64,000 bases of DNA from Rhizobium leguminosarum (lineage in GTDB: Bacteria > Pseudomonadota > Alphaproteobacteria > Rhizobiales > Rhizobiaceae): the NCBI RefSeq assembly GCF_004123835.1, contig NZ_MZMU01000015.1, forward strand, positions 1 through 64,000, given 5' to 3'. Position 1 is the first letter of the stretch. Each line of letters begins with the position of its first letter. This document shows positions 8,773 through 17,095 of the stretch, in pieces. The position numbers were made by a program, and so were the translations under genes. The notes under the pieces are model-generated. The model was not told the DNA's origin and did no database searches. It saw only the letters and a program-made list of their open reading frames with translations.

Positions 8773-9285
8773 ATGAGTATCCGGAAACGCGATTTTCTGA
8801 GATTGGGCGGTAGCGCGGCCGTCGCTCTCGTCGTTGCCGCATCACCAGTCACACTGAAACTCGGCGGTTCCCTTCCTGTTCTGGCAGCGGACTTTGCGCA
8901 GGCAAAGGACGGCAACAACGGGAATGGCAACGGTAATGGTGGAGGGAATGGCAACGGCGGCGGCAATGGCAATGGCAATGGCAATGGGGGAGGGAATGGC
9001 AACGGTGGCGGCAACGGCAACGGCAATAGCGGTTCCGGGAACGGCAATGGTGGAAATTCCGCCGGTGGTGGAGGATCATCTTCCTCTAGCACAGGATCGT
9101 CAGCAAGATCGGGCGCGAGAGCGACAGCGGCGTCCGATGGCTCCATCGACGTCCGCCATTCAAACGGCATCACTGAAACTCTGCAACGCGGTCGCTACGT
9201 TATGAAGGACTCGAAGGGCCGGACGATCATCAGTCGACAAGCAACGGCAAACGATGCCCGCCGATTGAGCCGCTTTCTTCGCTGA
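8773..9285 (+). CDS. exported Gly/Asn-rich low-complexity protein
   Basis: A 170-aa protein with an N-terminal signal that looks like a Tat variant (KRDFLRLGG, then a hydrophobic stretch and an Ala-rich cleavage zone near residue 40). A low-complexity block of about 60 residues follows, made of Gly-Asn repeats (GNGNGGGNGNG), then a Ser/Gly linker. The last 50 residues are folded-looking and conserved-looking (SNGITETLQRGRYVMKDSKG). The repeat DNA is built from GGCAAT/GGCAAC units at about 8920-9056. GAGG lies eight bases before the ATG. It is probably periplasmic or surface-exposed; the role is unknown. Confidence 0.75.
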   Translation: MSIRKRDFLRLGGSAAVALVVAASPVTLKLGGSLPVLAADFAQAKDGNNGNGNGNGGGNGNGGGNGNGNGNGGGNGNGGGNGNGNSGSGNGNGGNSAGGGGSSSSSTGSSARSGARATAASDGSIDVRHSNGITETLQRGRYVMKDSKGRTIISRQATANDARRLSRFLR

Positions 9286-9289
9286 CTCA

Positions 9290-9313
9290 TGAGGCGGGTG
9301 ATAATTCGCCTCA
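9290..9313. terminator. hairpin between convergent genes
   Basis: TGAGGCG (9290-9296) and CGCCTCA (9307-9313) form a 7-bp stem with a 10-base loop between the ends of the Gly/Asn-rich gene and the response regulator. There is no T-run, so termination is only a possibility. Confidence 0.35.
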
Positions 9314-9934
9314 GCGCCGTTCGCGCCACTGTAGAGCCGCTTCGGTCCGATTTGAGGCACCGAGCTTGCTCAGAATCTGGGTCATGTGGTGCTTCACGGT
9401 CTTTTCCTGCAGGTTGAGACGCAAGCCGATATGCTTGTTTGACAGGCCCTGAGCGACAAGATCCATCACCTCGCGTTCGCGTGGCGTTAGGCTGCTTTTG
9501 TCGGAGGTTCCGCCATTCAAGGAATTTTCCATGACTTTCGCCGACATCGTCGGCGAGATATATCGCGAGCCGCGCAAAACGGTTTGGATCGCTTCGGCCA
9601 GGCCGCGTGAACCAACACCTTTTAGAACATAACCCATCGCGCCCCGTTGCAGAGCTCCCAGTAAGGTGTCCACCTCCTCGGATACCGTCAACATCAGCAC
9701 TTTCGTCGTGGGGCTTCGCGCCAGGACGTCACTGACTGCAAACAGCCCGCCGCCGGGCATCGAGACATCGAGGAGCATGATGTCGGGATGGTTGTCCGAG
9801 GCGATCATCGCCGCGTCATCGCTGCTGGCGCCTTCGCCAACGACGACAAAGCCGCTGATTTCGGAAAGGCTGCGCGTTACACCCTCGCGAAAAAGCGGAT
9901 GATCGTCCACGACGCCGATGGTGATTGCTGTCAT
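9311..9934 (-). CDS. NarL/FixJ-type response regulator
   Basis: A 207-aa regulator with an N-terminal receiver domain (acidic DD at residues 10-11, phosphoacceptor Asp56 in MLLDVSMPGG, Lys in YVLKGVG) and a C-terminal LuxR-type helix-turn-helix (residues 144-207, LTPREREVMDLVAQGLSNKHIG). The start at 9934 is two bases after the kinase stop, with GGGAGAG overlapping the kinase end; the longer frame starting at 10117 runs into the kinase gene. It is the cognate output of the upstream kinase. The target genes are not evident. Confidence 0.9.
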   Translation of the reverse strand: MTAITIGVVDDHPLFREGVTRSLSEISGFVVVGEGASSDDAAMIASDNHPDIMLLDVSMPGGGLFAVSDVLARSPTTKVLMLTVSEEVDTLLGALQRGAMGYVLKGVGSRGLAEAIQTVLRGSRYISPTMSAKVMENSLNGGTSDKSSLTPREREVMDLVAQGLSNKHIGLRLNLQEKTVKHHMTQILSKLGASNRTEAALQWRERR

Positions 9935-9936
9935 CC

Positions 9937-11325
9937 CTACTCTCCCACTTCCATTGGCTCGAAGATCATGGTCACGGTCGTTCCTCCTTCGCCTGTCTTG
10001 ATGTCGAAGGACCCTCCCAGGCTGTCGACGCGCTCGCGCAACCCCACGAGGCCGAGGCTCGTTGGCCTCACCTCGGTCGGATCGAAGCCGTCGCCGTGAT
10101 CGCTGACCTCGACACAAACATGGCCGTCGCGCGAGACGGCCCTGACGGCCTGCTGAACGCCGCCGCCGTGGCGGTAAGCGTTATTCAACGCCTCCTGGAT
10201 GAAGCGATAGATACAGATCTTCACGGCGGGGGGAAGTTCCGGTCCATCTTCGTCGACAATCGTTTCGACATGGCTTTCTGTCTTGTGTTGATGCGCTTCG
10301 ACGACCCGCGTGACGATCTCGGTGATCGAGGATTTTTCGATCTGCGGAAGCACCAGTCCGCTGCAGATATTGCGGATCTCGGTCATCGCTTCGGCAAGGC
10401 TCGAGCGTATCCAGGCAAGCTCTTTCTCACGCGCTTCGGGCTGGGTGGACGCATTGATCAACAGGTCGCTGTCCAGGCGCAATGAGGCATAGGCGATGTG
10501 CTGGGCCGGACCGTCGTGCAGATCGGCACCGATGCTGCGCAAATATGTTTCGTTCAGCGCTGCCGCACGCTGGGAGGCGCGCTGCAGGCGCCGCTGAAGT
10601 CCGCGGTTTTCCGCAAGCAGCGCAGACAGTTCGGTGACCCGTTCTTTGAGATCCTTGCGCTGCGCCTCGATCGTGCGGCTACCCCGGAACACCAGAACGG
10701 AGAGAACAAGAAAAAAGGTCGCCGTCAGAGCGGCGACGGCGCCCCAGCTCCGGAGCCTGGCATGCGCCAGACTATCGCCCAGTCCTTCTGCTGTCTCGTA
10801 GAACTCAAGGACGGCGACCGCCTGTCCGGACCATGGCTGGAGCACCGGGTTATAGATCTCCATCAGCGGCTTGCCGAGCGCGCGCTCCTTGTCGCTTTCC
10901 GGATCGCTGGCGATTTCGTAGCGCGCGACGAGAGACCCTGCGAATGCCCTCTGCAGCTTGTCGCTGACCACAAACTTCCTGCCCACCAGCTCCTTCTCGT
11001 TCGAATAGAGGATGGTGCCGTCGCTTCGCCACAGCTTGAACGAAACAAGGCGCTTGCCGAGTGCACCCTGACCGAGCGTCTCGTCCAGAGCCTGAGCACT
11101 GGCTTCATCAAGCAGTGACTCTGTTTGCATATCGGGAAGGAGCGGTGCGATCACGCTGTCCACATAAAGCGCCGTCGCCGCCCCCGAATTATGGATGACG
11201 GTCTCCTCTATGAGGTGGCTCACAAAAAAGCCCACCACGAACATGGCGGCAATCGAGATGAGCCCACCCGCGATGAAGAACTGGGAGGCGAGTGAGCGGG
11301 CATTCCAGCGGCGAAGCCAATTCAT
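9937..11325 (-). CDS. membrane sensor histidine kinase (HisKA_3 type)
   Basis: A 462-aa kinase. Transmembrane segment 1 (about residues 15-36) and segment 2 (about 194-213) enclose a periplasmic sensor of about 155 residues. A coiled coil (216-255) leads to a NarX/UhpB-type dimerisation domain with phospho-His270 (GADLHDGPAQH) and a HATPase domain (QEALNNAYRHG, VSDHGDGFDP, GLVGLRERV). The periplasmic part has SDGTILYSNE and LVGRKF segments like Cache/PDC sensors. It is translationally coupled to the response regulator. The signal is unknown; its position in a cluster with stress promoters suggests an envelope or stress cue. Confidence 0.9.
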   Translation of the reverse strand: MNWLRRWNARSLASQFFIAGGLISIAAMFVVGFFVSHLIEETVIHNSGAATALYVDSVIAPLLPDMQTESLLDEASAQALDETLGQGALGKRLVSFKLWRSDGTILYSNEKELVGRKFVVSDKLQRAFAGSLVARYEIASDPESDKERALGKPLMEIYNPVLQPWSGQAVAVLEFYETAEGLGDSLAHARLRSWGAVAALTATFFLVLSVLVFRGSRTIEAQRKDLKERVTELSALLAENRGLQRRLQRASQRAAALNETYLRSIGADLHDGPAQHIAYASLRLDSDLLINASTQPEAREKELAWIRSSLAEAMTEIRNICSGLVLPQIEKSSITEIVTRVVEAHQHKTESHVETIVDEDGPELPPAVKICIYRFIQEALNNAYRHGGGVQQAVRAVSRDGHVCVEVSDHGDGFDPTEVRPTSLGLVGLRERVDSLGGSFDIKTGEGGTTVTMIFEPMEVGE

Positions 11326-11387
11326 TTTGATACCGGTAAGAGACTGCCCGATTAACCTACCGCGTCTTTAGAGTTTTCCAAACAGCA

Positions 11388-11564
11388 TCAGGGCACATTC
11401 CTGGTATCGAACACCTCGGCGCCTGTTACGCTCTGGGTCAACCCGACGGTATCGCCGGACATGGCTGCGCCGAAGATGTAGAGAAGAGCGGCCAGAACGA
11501 TAACAAGTGCGAAGACGGACGCGTTACAGGCGTCATTCACTCGGGATCTATGACTCTGGTTCAT
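11388..11564 (-). CDS. 58-aa single-span membrane protein
   Basis: A short reading frame of 58 residues on the minus strand. It begins MNQSHRSRVND, has one strong transmembrane helix (ASVFALVIVLAALLYIFGAA, residues 15-34) and a short polar tail ending VFDTRNVP. AAGGAGATCCGAAC directly precedes the ATG. A perfect EcfG-type promoter lies 28 bases upstream, which makes a real gene very likely. No family is recognised. It lies between the kinase gene (same strand, 62 bp downstream) and a divergent methyltransferase gene. Confidence 0.7.
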   Translation of the reverse strand: MNQSHRSRVNDACNASVFALVIVLAALLYIFGAAMSGDTVGLTQSVTGAEVFDTRNVP

Positions 11565-11591
11565 GTTCGGATCTCCTTCAGTATCGTTCGA

Positions 11592-11617
11592 AACGGCGCG
11601 AGTCCGACGCGCGTTCC
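11592..11617 (-). promoter_or_regulatory. EcfG-type promoter with full consensus
   Basis: On the minus strand GGAAC (11613-11617), a 17-base spacer, then CGTT (11592-11595). This is an exact match to GGAAC-N16/17-CGTT, 28 bases before the ATG at 11564 of the 58-aa membrane protein. Confidence 0.65.
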
Positions 11618-11727
11618 ACCCCAGGGACTTCGGTCCGACAGGGTTGGGACCAAGGTCTGACCCCCGTAGACATCAGCAGATTCAGGCATATTTCCTGACC
11701 GACCGACTTGGGTTTGGAGGCTTGTGA

Positions 11728-12576
11728 GTGACGATTTCCATGGACTTCGAAGGCAGCGCCGGCGCCGCATCTATCGCTTCTCTCGAGCCGTTCGAAGAAG
11801 GCGTCGCTGAATATTACGATAGCCTTCTCGTGCCGATTCTCTTCGAGCCCTATGCCTCGGAGATGGCGATCGTCGCCGAGCGATGGAAGCCGGGCAGCGT
11901 TCTCGAGGTCGCTGCAGGGACAGGCGCCTTGACGCGTGCTCTGCGGGCGACGCTTGATCCGGCAACGGAGATCGTTGCCACCGATCTCAGCCACGCGATG
12001 ATTGACGTCGGTGCACCATCACTGACAATGTCGCGGACCCACTGGATGCACGCGGATGCACAAAATCTCCCATTCGCGTCTTCGATGTTCGACCTCGTCG
12101 TCTGCCAGTTCGGCGTGATGTTCTTTCCGGATAAGGTGAAGGCCTATGACGAGGCCAAAAGAGTGCTGCGGAGCGGAGGTCGTTTCCTGTTCACGACGTG
12201 GGATTCACTCCCTGCCAACGACTTCGCAAGATGCGTGGATGAATGTCTGGCAAGCCTCTTTCCATCCAATCCACCGGAATTTCTAAGAGACTTGTCATAT
12301 TCCTACTTCGATATAGCTTCGATAAAGGCGCAAATGTCTTCGGCGGGATTTGACCCAGTTTCCTGCGATCGGATCGAGTTGACCTCCGTTGCAGCCGCCC
12401 ATGACATCGCAATGGCCTTCTGCCAAGGCACTCCGCTCAGAGAAGAGATCGAAAGGCGGGCGCCGGCGCGCATCTCAGAGATAGTTGATGAGGTGGCCGA
12501 GCGAATGGAATCACGCCACGGCGTTCGTCCGTGCGGCGGCATGAGCGCGTTCGTCGTCGTCGGTCGCGCGTCGTAA
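11728..12576 (+). CDS. class I SAM-dependent methyltransferase
   Basis: A 282-aa protein starting with GTG at 11728, supported by GGAGG seven bases upstream; an ATG at 11740 is the alternative. Motif I is VLEVAAGTGALTRAL (about residues 57-71), followed by an acidic ATDLSHAMI, ADAQNLPF and the post-II region FDLVVCQFGVMFFPD, then LRSGGRFLFTTW. This is the UbiE/Methyltransf_11 pattern. A second protein of the same style is at 51129-51953. It is monocistronic; the substrate is unknown. Confidence 0.85.
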   Translation: MTISMDFEGSAGAASIASLEPFEEGVAEYYDSLLVPILFEPYASEMAIVAERWKPGSVLEVAAGTGALTRALRATLDPATEIVATDLSHAMIDVGAPSLTMSRTHWMHADAQNLPFASSMFDLVVCQFGVMFFPDKVKAYDEAKRVLRSGGRFLFTTWDSLPANDFARCVDECLASLFPSNPPEFLRDLSYSYFDIASIKAQMSSAGFDPVSCDRIELTSVAAAHDIAMAFCQGTPLREEIERRAPARISEIVDEVAERMESRHGVRPCGGMSAFVVVGRAS

Positions 12577-12666
12577 CTCCGCCTGGTGTAGGCCAGCGGA
12601 CCAATCGCGCGATCTTCAAATGGAATGTCCAAAAGCTCTGTCCGCCAAGTGTGACAGCTCGCGGGC

Positions 12667-12933
12667 TCAACTCGTGCGCTGCGCGTAGGAAGGTTCTTGC
12701 ATCGCGCGGATGACGTGCTGCTCGATCTTGAAGCAGGTCTCGTCGTATTCCCGTACCAGGTTCGAATTGGATGGCCGTCCTCGAAGTGTGTCGCGCGCTT
12801 CGACTGCCATCTGGTAGGCCTCGAAGAGCTCGAGCTGCAACGGGTCGCACGCTGCCATGATCAGCGTCCGCATATGCGGCAAACGCATCGCTAGGCGCCG
12901 GCGTCCAGCTTCCCGGCGGTTGGATCGTGCCAT
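12667..12933 (-). CDS. hypothetical protein (88 aa)
   Basis: An 88-residue basic protein, MARSNRREAGRRR..., with a helical core (LQLELFEAYQMAVEARDTL). The start at 12933 is chosen with AGGAGA eleven bases upstream and GGAG adjacent to the ATG; a longer frame begins at 13011. No domain is recognised. It runs opposite to the flanking plus-strand genes. Confidence 0.5.
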   Translation of the reverse strand: MARSNRREAGRRRLAMRLPHMRTLIMAACDPLQLELFEAYQMAVEARDTLRGRPSNSNLVREYDETCFKIEQHVIRAMQEPSYAQRTS

Positions 12934-13059
12934 CTCCTTCAGTCTCCTGCCTATGCCCGTGTGTGTGGGGTCTTTCGATCCTGAAGTAGCGCCGGCGACG
13001 GGCATTGACATGGGTTTGGGACCAAAGGCCGGGGTCTATCAGACTGAGGTCCGGGCCGT

Positions 13060-13084
13060 GGAACGACCGCGCCCCCAGCTAGTT
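13060..13084 (+). promoter_or_regulatory. EcfG-type promoter candidate before the DUF1236 gene
   Basis: GGAAC at 13060-13064, 16 bases, then AGTT at 13081-13084, one mismatch to GGAAC-N16/17-CGTT. The DUF1236 start codon follows 48 bases later. Confidence 0.5.
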
Positions 13085-13132
13085 GGTTTCGCAGCGGTCA
13101 CGAAGGCCGCCTCGAAACAGAAGGAGGAGAAA

Positions 13133-13531
13133 ATGATCTCCAAGCTTATCGTCGGTGCGGCAACTGCCGCGACCCTGATGTCGGGCATCGCATTCGCCCA
13201 GTCCTCGACCGTAAATGGTGCCGCCGGTGGCGCGATCACCGGAGCGATTGTCGGCGGCCCCGTTGGCGCTGCTGTCGGCGGCGTTGCCGGCGCAGTCGTC
13301 GGTACGGCGATTGATCCGCCGCCGCAAAAGGTCATCACCTATGTCCGCGAGGCTCCGGCGCCGTCGGCCCGCGTGGTCGTGAAAGAAAAGATTGTCGTCG
13401 GCCAGCCCCTGCCGGAGACGGTCGTCGTCACCCCTATCCCGGATGACCCAACCTATGCATACGCGGTGGTTAATGATGAACGTATCATCGTCGAACCGTC
13501 GTCCCGCAAGGTGATCCAGGTTATCAAGTGA
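13133..13531 (+). CDS. DUF1236 periplasmic protein with glycine zipper
   Basis: A 132-aa protein. The ATG at 13133 has AAGGAGGAG in front; longer upstream frames are not credible. It has a signal peptide (MISKLIVGAATAATLMSGIAFAQ) and a glycine-zipper block (GGAITGAIVGGPVGAAVGGVAGAVVG, quoted as two parts: GGAITGAIVGG and PVGAAVGGVAGAVVG). The C-terminal DUF1236 segment has the usual IVVGQPLPE and YAVVNDERIIVEP motifs. Such proteins are common and often repeated in rhizobia; the role is unknown, perhaps envelope stress. The GGAAC promoter upstream supports stress control. Confidence 0.8.
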   Translation: MISKLIVGAATAATLMSGIAFAQSSTVNGAAGGAITGAIVGGPVGAAVGGVAGAVVGTAIDPPPQKVITYVREAPAPSARVVVKEKIVVGQPLPETVVVTPIPDDPTYAYAVVNDERIIVEPSSRKVIQVIK

Positions 13532-13692
13532 CCTGATCCTACACGCGGCCTCCGCCGCGTCCTCCATCCGGAAATCATCGCTCAAAGTCCGGGAACCGCC
13601 GCACGACCGACGGCAGCGTCGTCTTGCGACCAAAAACAGCCGATGCCCCCGGCGGCGACCTCCGCCGCCGGAGTGTCAGCAAGGAGAGGAAC

Positions 13693-13860
13693 ATGATCTA
13701 TTCCGAAGAGAAATCCGGTGGTCTGGTCTTGCCGCTGATCGTCATCCTGCTGGCAATGGCCGGTATTCTCGCCGTGCTTGTCGTTACCGGCGACCGACAT
13801 AGCAGTAGTGCCGGTCGCGTCTGGGTTCCACAGGCTCACCAGCAGGGGGCGGGACAATGA
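13693..13860 (+). CDS. 55-aa single-span membrane protein
   Basis: A 55-residue protein with AAGGAGAGG before the ATG at 13693. Residues 10-31 form one transmembrane helix (GLVLPLIVILLAMAGILAVL), followed by a short polar tail. Its stop overlaps the start of the next gene (ATGA at 13857-13860), so the two are translationally coupled and probably work at the same membrane. No family is recognised. Confidence 0.7.
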   Translation: MIYSEEKSGGLVLPLIVILLAMAGILAVLVVTGDRHSSSAGRVWVPQAHQQGAGQ

Positions 13861-14438
13861 AAGCCATCGCATCCGTTGCCTTTGGAATCTTGAGCTCGGT
13901 CGGAGCTTGCATGGCTGCTGCATCTGTCGCGTCCCACGTCGTGGCGGATTCCGAGCCCCACGCCTTCAATGACTTTGCATCGCGCGATCTGTGGACGATG
14001 ACGCCAGTGAAAGTCGATCCTCGGCAGCAGCGCTATGAACGAATTCCGCCTCTCTATTCCAGCTATGTCACCGAGGCATCAGCCGTCATCACCGCAAGGG
14101 CGAAGCCGGATTCCCTTCGCCCGCCGACCGAACGTCAGACACCCCAGCCAGAATTTTCGGTCGAGCATCTTGCCTGGTGTACGGACCGCTACCGCTCTTT
14201 CGATCCCGCGACCAACAGCTATCGATCCTATAGCGGCGGGACCCGCGAGTGCATTTCGCCGTTCCAGCGGATTGTCGCCGGGGCCGATGAAGGCGTCGGC
14301 ACGAAAGTGAATACACAGGCGGCAGCCCGGTGCGCCGCTCGCTACAGATCGTATCGACCGCAAGACAATACATATCAACCATGGGAAGGACCGCGGCGCA
14401 GCTGCGACATGTCGGATCTCGTTGCGACGAGCAACTGA
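13857..14438 (+). CDS. secreted protein with two BA14K-like repeats
   Basis: A 193-aa protein with a signal peptide, then a spacer containing DLWTMTPVKVDPRQQRYER, then two Cys-containing repeats: WCTDRYRSFDPATNSYRSY with GGTRECISPF, and RCAARYRSYRPQDNTYQPW with GPRRSCD. These match the BA14K family (first known as a Brucella immunoreactive, lectin-like protein), which has the pattern C..RYRS.....Y....G....C. It is probably periplasmic or outer-membrane associated. The spacer module recurs in the protein at 59007-59324. It is coupled to the upstream 55-aa membrane protein. Confidence 0.75.
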   Translation: MKAIASVAFGILSSVGACMAAASVASHVVADSEPHAFNDFASRDLWTMTPVKVDPRQQRYERIPPLYSSYVTEASAVITARAKPDSLRPPTERQTPQPEFSVEHLAWCTDRYRSFDPATNSYRSYSGGTRECISPFQRIVAGADEGVGTKVNTQAAARCAARYRSYRPQDNTYQPWEGPRRSCDMSDLVATSN

Positions 14439-14549
14439 TGTGGTCCCATGGTGCGGACCCGATTGCACGACCTGGTCAGTCGGACTAAAGTCCGTGTCGC
14501 AAACGCTACGGTTGTGATACTTGGTTGCATTCAGAGCTTGGAGAGCGGG

Positions 14550-14864
14550 ATGGCGACGGCGCTGATAACGGAAATCCAGCAGGCACAGACAAGGCTTCCG
14601 CTCTTGAGCCGTGAGGACCGGGGAGCCCTAGTCGTTCGCATCCTCCGCGAGCTGAAGACGCATCGGCGGGAGGTTCTCGGACATGTGCCGGCCGAGCGTT
14701 GCGTTTGGATCGACAAGCTGATCGCGTCCGTGTCCTCGACGATATCCGAAATCGCCAACATGCAGGACGCCGAGTTCAATCGTGTCTTGAACGAATTCGA
14801 AAAGCTTATGGCGACGCTGGATGACATTTCGCATGCCGAGAAGCGGTCGAAAACAATTCACTGA
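14550..14864 (+). CDS. hypothetical protein (104 aa)
   Basis: A 104-residue helical protein starting at 14550, where GGAGAGCGGG lies before the ATG; a longer frame from 14448 lacks support. It reads MATALITEIQQAQTRLPLLS..., with a possible amphipathic coiled-coil C-terminus (EFNRVLNEFEKLMATLDDIS). No domain is recognised. It stands alone, 111 bp after the BA14K gene. Confidence 0.5.
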   Translation: MATALITEIQQAQTRLPLLSREDRGALVVRILRELKTHRREVLGHVPAERCVWIDKLIASVSSTISEIANMQDAEFNRVLNEFEKLMATLDDISHAEKRSKTIH

Positions 14865-14990
14865 GAGGGTCACCAGCGAACGGCCAAATTAGCGCCTCAC
14901 CGGAAACGATCCCCCCTGCGCGACAGCGTTTTCCTTTCATGATTCAATAAATCGAATATGCAGCGCATTCAAAGGCGCCGATGAATATCG

Positions 14991-15884
14991 TCAGGCTCGA
15001 TGGCGCAGGGCGTCCGCGAGCGCCACGAAAGCCGGAGAGGACTGCCTTCTGCTGGGATAGTAGAGATGGTAGCCATCCCAGTGTGGGGAAAAGGCTTCCA
15101 GCACGCGTCTCAGACGGCCTTCCGCGATATGAGGTAGCGCGACGTCTTCCGGTACGTATGCCAAGCCAAGGCCTTCCAGCGCCGCTTCCACACTCTGATA
15201 GGAGTTATTGAAGGCAAGCTGTCCCTCGACCCTGATCCTGATCTCTTTCCCGTTGTCTTCGAACTCCCATGCCCAGAAGCCGCCATATGTGGGCAGGCGC
15301 TCGTTGATGCAGTTGTGGCGGACCAGGTCTTGCGGATGCTCCGGAACTCCCTTGCCGTCGAAATATGAGGGCGCGCCGACGACGGCAAAAGGGAAATCAG
15401 GCCCGATGCGTGTCGAGATCATGTCTTTCGCCACCTGCTCCCCCATCCGGACGCCGCCGTCGAAGCGCTCGGTCACGATGTCAGACAGCCCGTTTTCGCG
15501 TATCAGCTCCACCTTGATGTCAGGGTTGTTCGGTAGGAAGCGCTGGAGTTTCGGCCAGATGATCCACCTTATTGCGTGGTCTGATGCCGTGATGCGGAGG
15601 TTCCCGGCTGGCTTTTCCCTGAACTCGGTGAGGGTTTCAAGTTGCGCCTCGATCTCGTCGAAATGAGGCCCCACGCCTTGGAACAACCGCTCTCCGGCGT
15701 CGGTGAGCGAAACGGCCCGCGTGGTACGGGTCAGCAGCCGGATTCCGAGCCGCGTTTCGAGCTGGCGGACAACGTGGCTGAGCGCCGATTGAGACACGCC
15801 CAGCTTCGCAGCCGCTCGCGTAAAGCTCTTCTCTCGGGCAACCGCCAGAAAGGCCATCAGGTCATTGACGCTCTCGCGCGGCAT
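14991..15884 (-). CDS. LysR-family transcriptional regulator
   Basis: A 297-aa regulator with an N-terminal winged helix (SFTRAAAKLGVSQSALSHVVRQLE quoted in part: AAAKLGVSQSALSHVV, residues about 24-39) and a substrate-binding domain (SDHAIRWIIWPKL, IGPDFPFAVVG, AYVPEDVALP) typical of the DsdC/PtxE-like branch. AAGGAG precedes the ATG at 15884. It is divergent from the L,D-transpeptidase gene with 128 bp between them, but control of that gene is not shown; a more usual target, an oxidoreductase, is absent here. Confidence 0.88.
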   Translation of the reverse strand: MPRESVNDLMAFLAVAREKSFTRAAAKLGVSQSALSHVVRQLETRLGIRLLTRTTRAVSLTDAGERLFQGVGPHFDEIEAQLETLTEFREKPAGNLRITASDHAIRWIIWPKLQRFLPNNPDIKVELIRENGLSDIVTERFDGGVRMGEQVAKDMISTRIGPDFPFAVVGAPSYFDGKGVPEHPQDLVRHNCINERLPTYGGFWAWEFEDNGKEIRIRVEGQLAFNNSYQSVEAALEGLGLAYVPEDVALPHIAEGRLRRVLEAFSPHWDGYHLYYPSRRQSSPAFVALADALRHRA

Positions 15885-16012
15885 TCACGAGCTCCTTCGG
15901 ATCAAATGGCGGTTGTACTGTATTTGCAGAGACTGGACATTGAAATGATCGTGAACAATAGCTTGGCTCAGTTCGCACTGGAACAAGTAGCGGCGCCGAC
16001 CATTTGTCGTCC

Positions 16013-17005
16013 ATGAAAACAGCCCTGCCGATGTCGCTGCTCGCTCTGGCCTTCTCCGTTGGCGGTGCCGCCGCGCGGGAACTCCGACCTGAAGAAATCA
16101 ATACCGCGTCGATTGCGTCCATTGGGACTGAGAAGCCGGCGCCGGGAGATCCAGACCCCGCGATCGTCCGTCTTCAAGTCCTGCTCGACCGTGCAGGCTC
16201 ATCTCCCGGCGTGATCGATGGCCTCTCCGGCGAAAACGTCGACAAGGCCGTGGCCGGCTTCGAGGCGATGAACGATCTGCCTGTCGATGGGAGGCTGGAT
16301 CCAGACGTCGCCTCCCGGTTGGAAGGCAATGCCCCTCTCGTTGAGAGCTATGTCGTCTCGGCAGAGGATGCCGCGGGTCTCGTTGACAAGATCCCTGAAG
16401 ACTATGGCGAGAAGTCAAAGATGCAGAGCTTGGGATATACCAGCGTTGCCGAGAAGTTATCCGAGCGGTTCCACATGGGCATCGATCTCGTGCATGCGCT
16501 CAACCCGGCTTCGCAGTTTGCTCCTGGCGATACGGTGTGGGTCGTGAACCCTGGTCCTCCAAGGGAAGGAAAGGTCAAGAGGATCGAGGCTGACAAGAAG
16601 ACGGGGCAGGTGCTCGCCTATGCGGCGGATGGATCGTTGCTTGCCGTCTATCCCGCAACGATCGGAAGCGAAGACAATCCGGCGCCGTCAGGAAAGCACA
16701 AGGTCAAGGGCGTCGCGAAAATGCCGGTCTACAGATATGACCCGAAGCGCAATTTCAAGCAGGGAAAGAACGACAAGGTCTTGACGATCCCGAAAGGGCC
16801 GAACGGTCCGGTCGGCACGATCTGGATCGACCTGACCGAGCCCACCTATGGGATACATGGGACACCGGAGCCGAAGCTCATCGACAAGGTGGGATCGCAT
16901 GGCTGCGTGCGGCTGACGAACTGGGATGCCGAAGAGCTGGCTGGCATGGTCAAGCCAGGAGTCATGGTGGATTTCGTCAATCGAAGTTCTGCCACGCGGA
17001 AGTGA
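16013..17005 (+). CDS. L,D-transpeptidase (YkuD) with peptidoglycan-binding domain
   Basis: A 330-aa exported protein. The ATG at 16013 gives a clean signal peptide (MKTALPMSLLALAFSVGGAAA); an in-frame TTG at 16004 is less likely. Residues about 45-105 resemble a PG_binding_1 domain (AIVRLQVLLDRAG, GVIDGLSGENVDKAV), then a LysM-like stretch (LSERFHMGIDLVHALNP), then the YkuD domain with HGTPEP and the catalytic SHGCVRLTNWD (Cys298). It would form 3-3 crosslinks or anchor proteins in the periplasm, in line with rhizobial polar growth, which relies heavily on L,D-crosslinks. Confidence 0.92.
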   Translation: MKTALPMSLLALAFSVGGAAARELRPEEINTASIASIGTEKPAPGDPDPAIVRLQVLLDRAGSSPGVIDGLSGENVDKAVAGFEAMNDLPVDGRLDPDVASRLEGNAPLVESYVVSAEDAAGLVDKIPEDYGEKSKMQSLGYTSVAEKLSERFHMGIDLVHALNPASQFAPGDTVWVVNPGPPREGKVKRIEADKKTGQVLAYAADGSLLAVYPATIGSEDNPAPSGKHKVKGVAKMPVYRYDPKRNFKQGKNDKVLTIPKGPNGPVGTIWIDLTEPTYGIHGTPEPKLIDKVGSHGCVRLTNWDAEELAGMVKPGVMVDFVNRSSATRK

Positions 17006-17095
17006 GGGGAGTATATTGAAAATCCCCCTGTTCTCTGCTTGTCCTGACGACCTCCGGCTCAGCGCCTGCGCATGGGCCGTGCCGCCCGCGCATGA

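Noticed and set aside
8920..9056. Possible CRISPR-like or tandem repeat array
   Set aside because: The repeats are coding Gly-Asn units in frame without spacers, within an exported protein.
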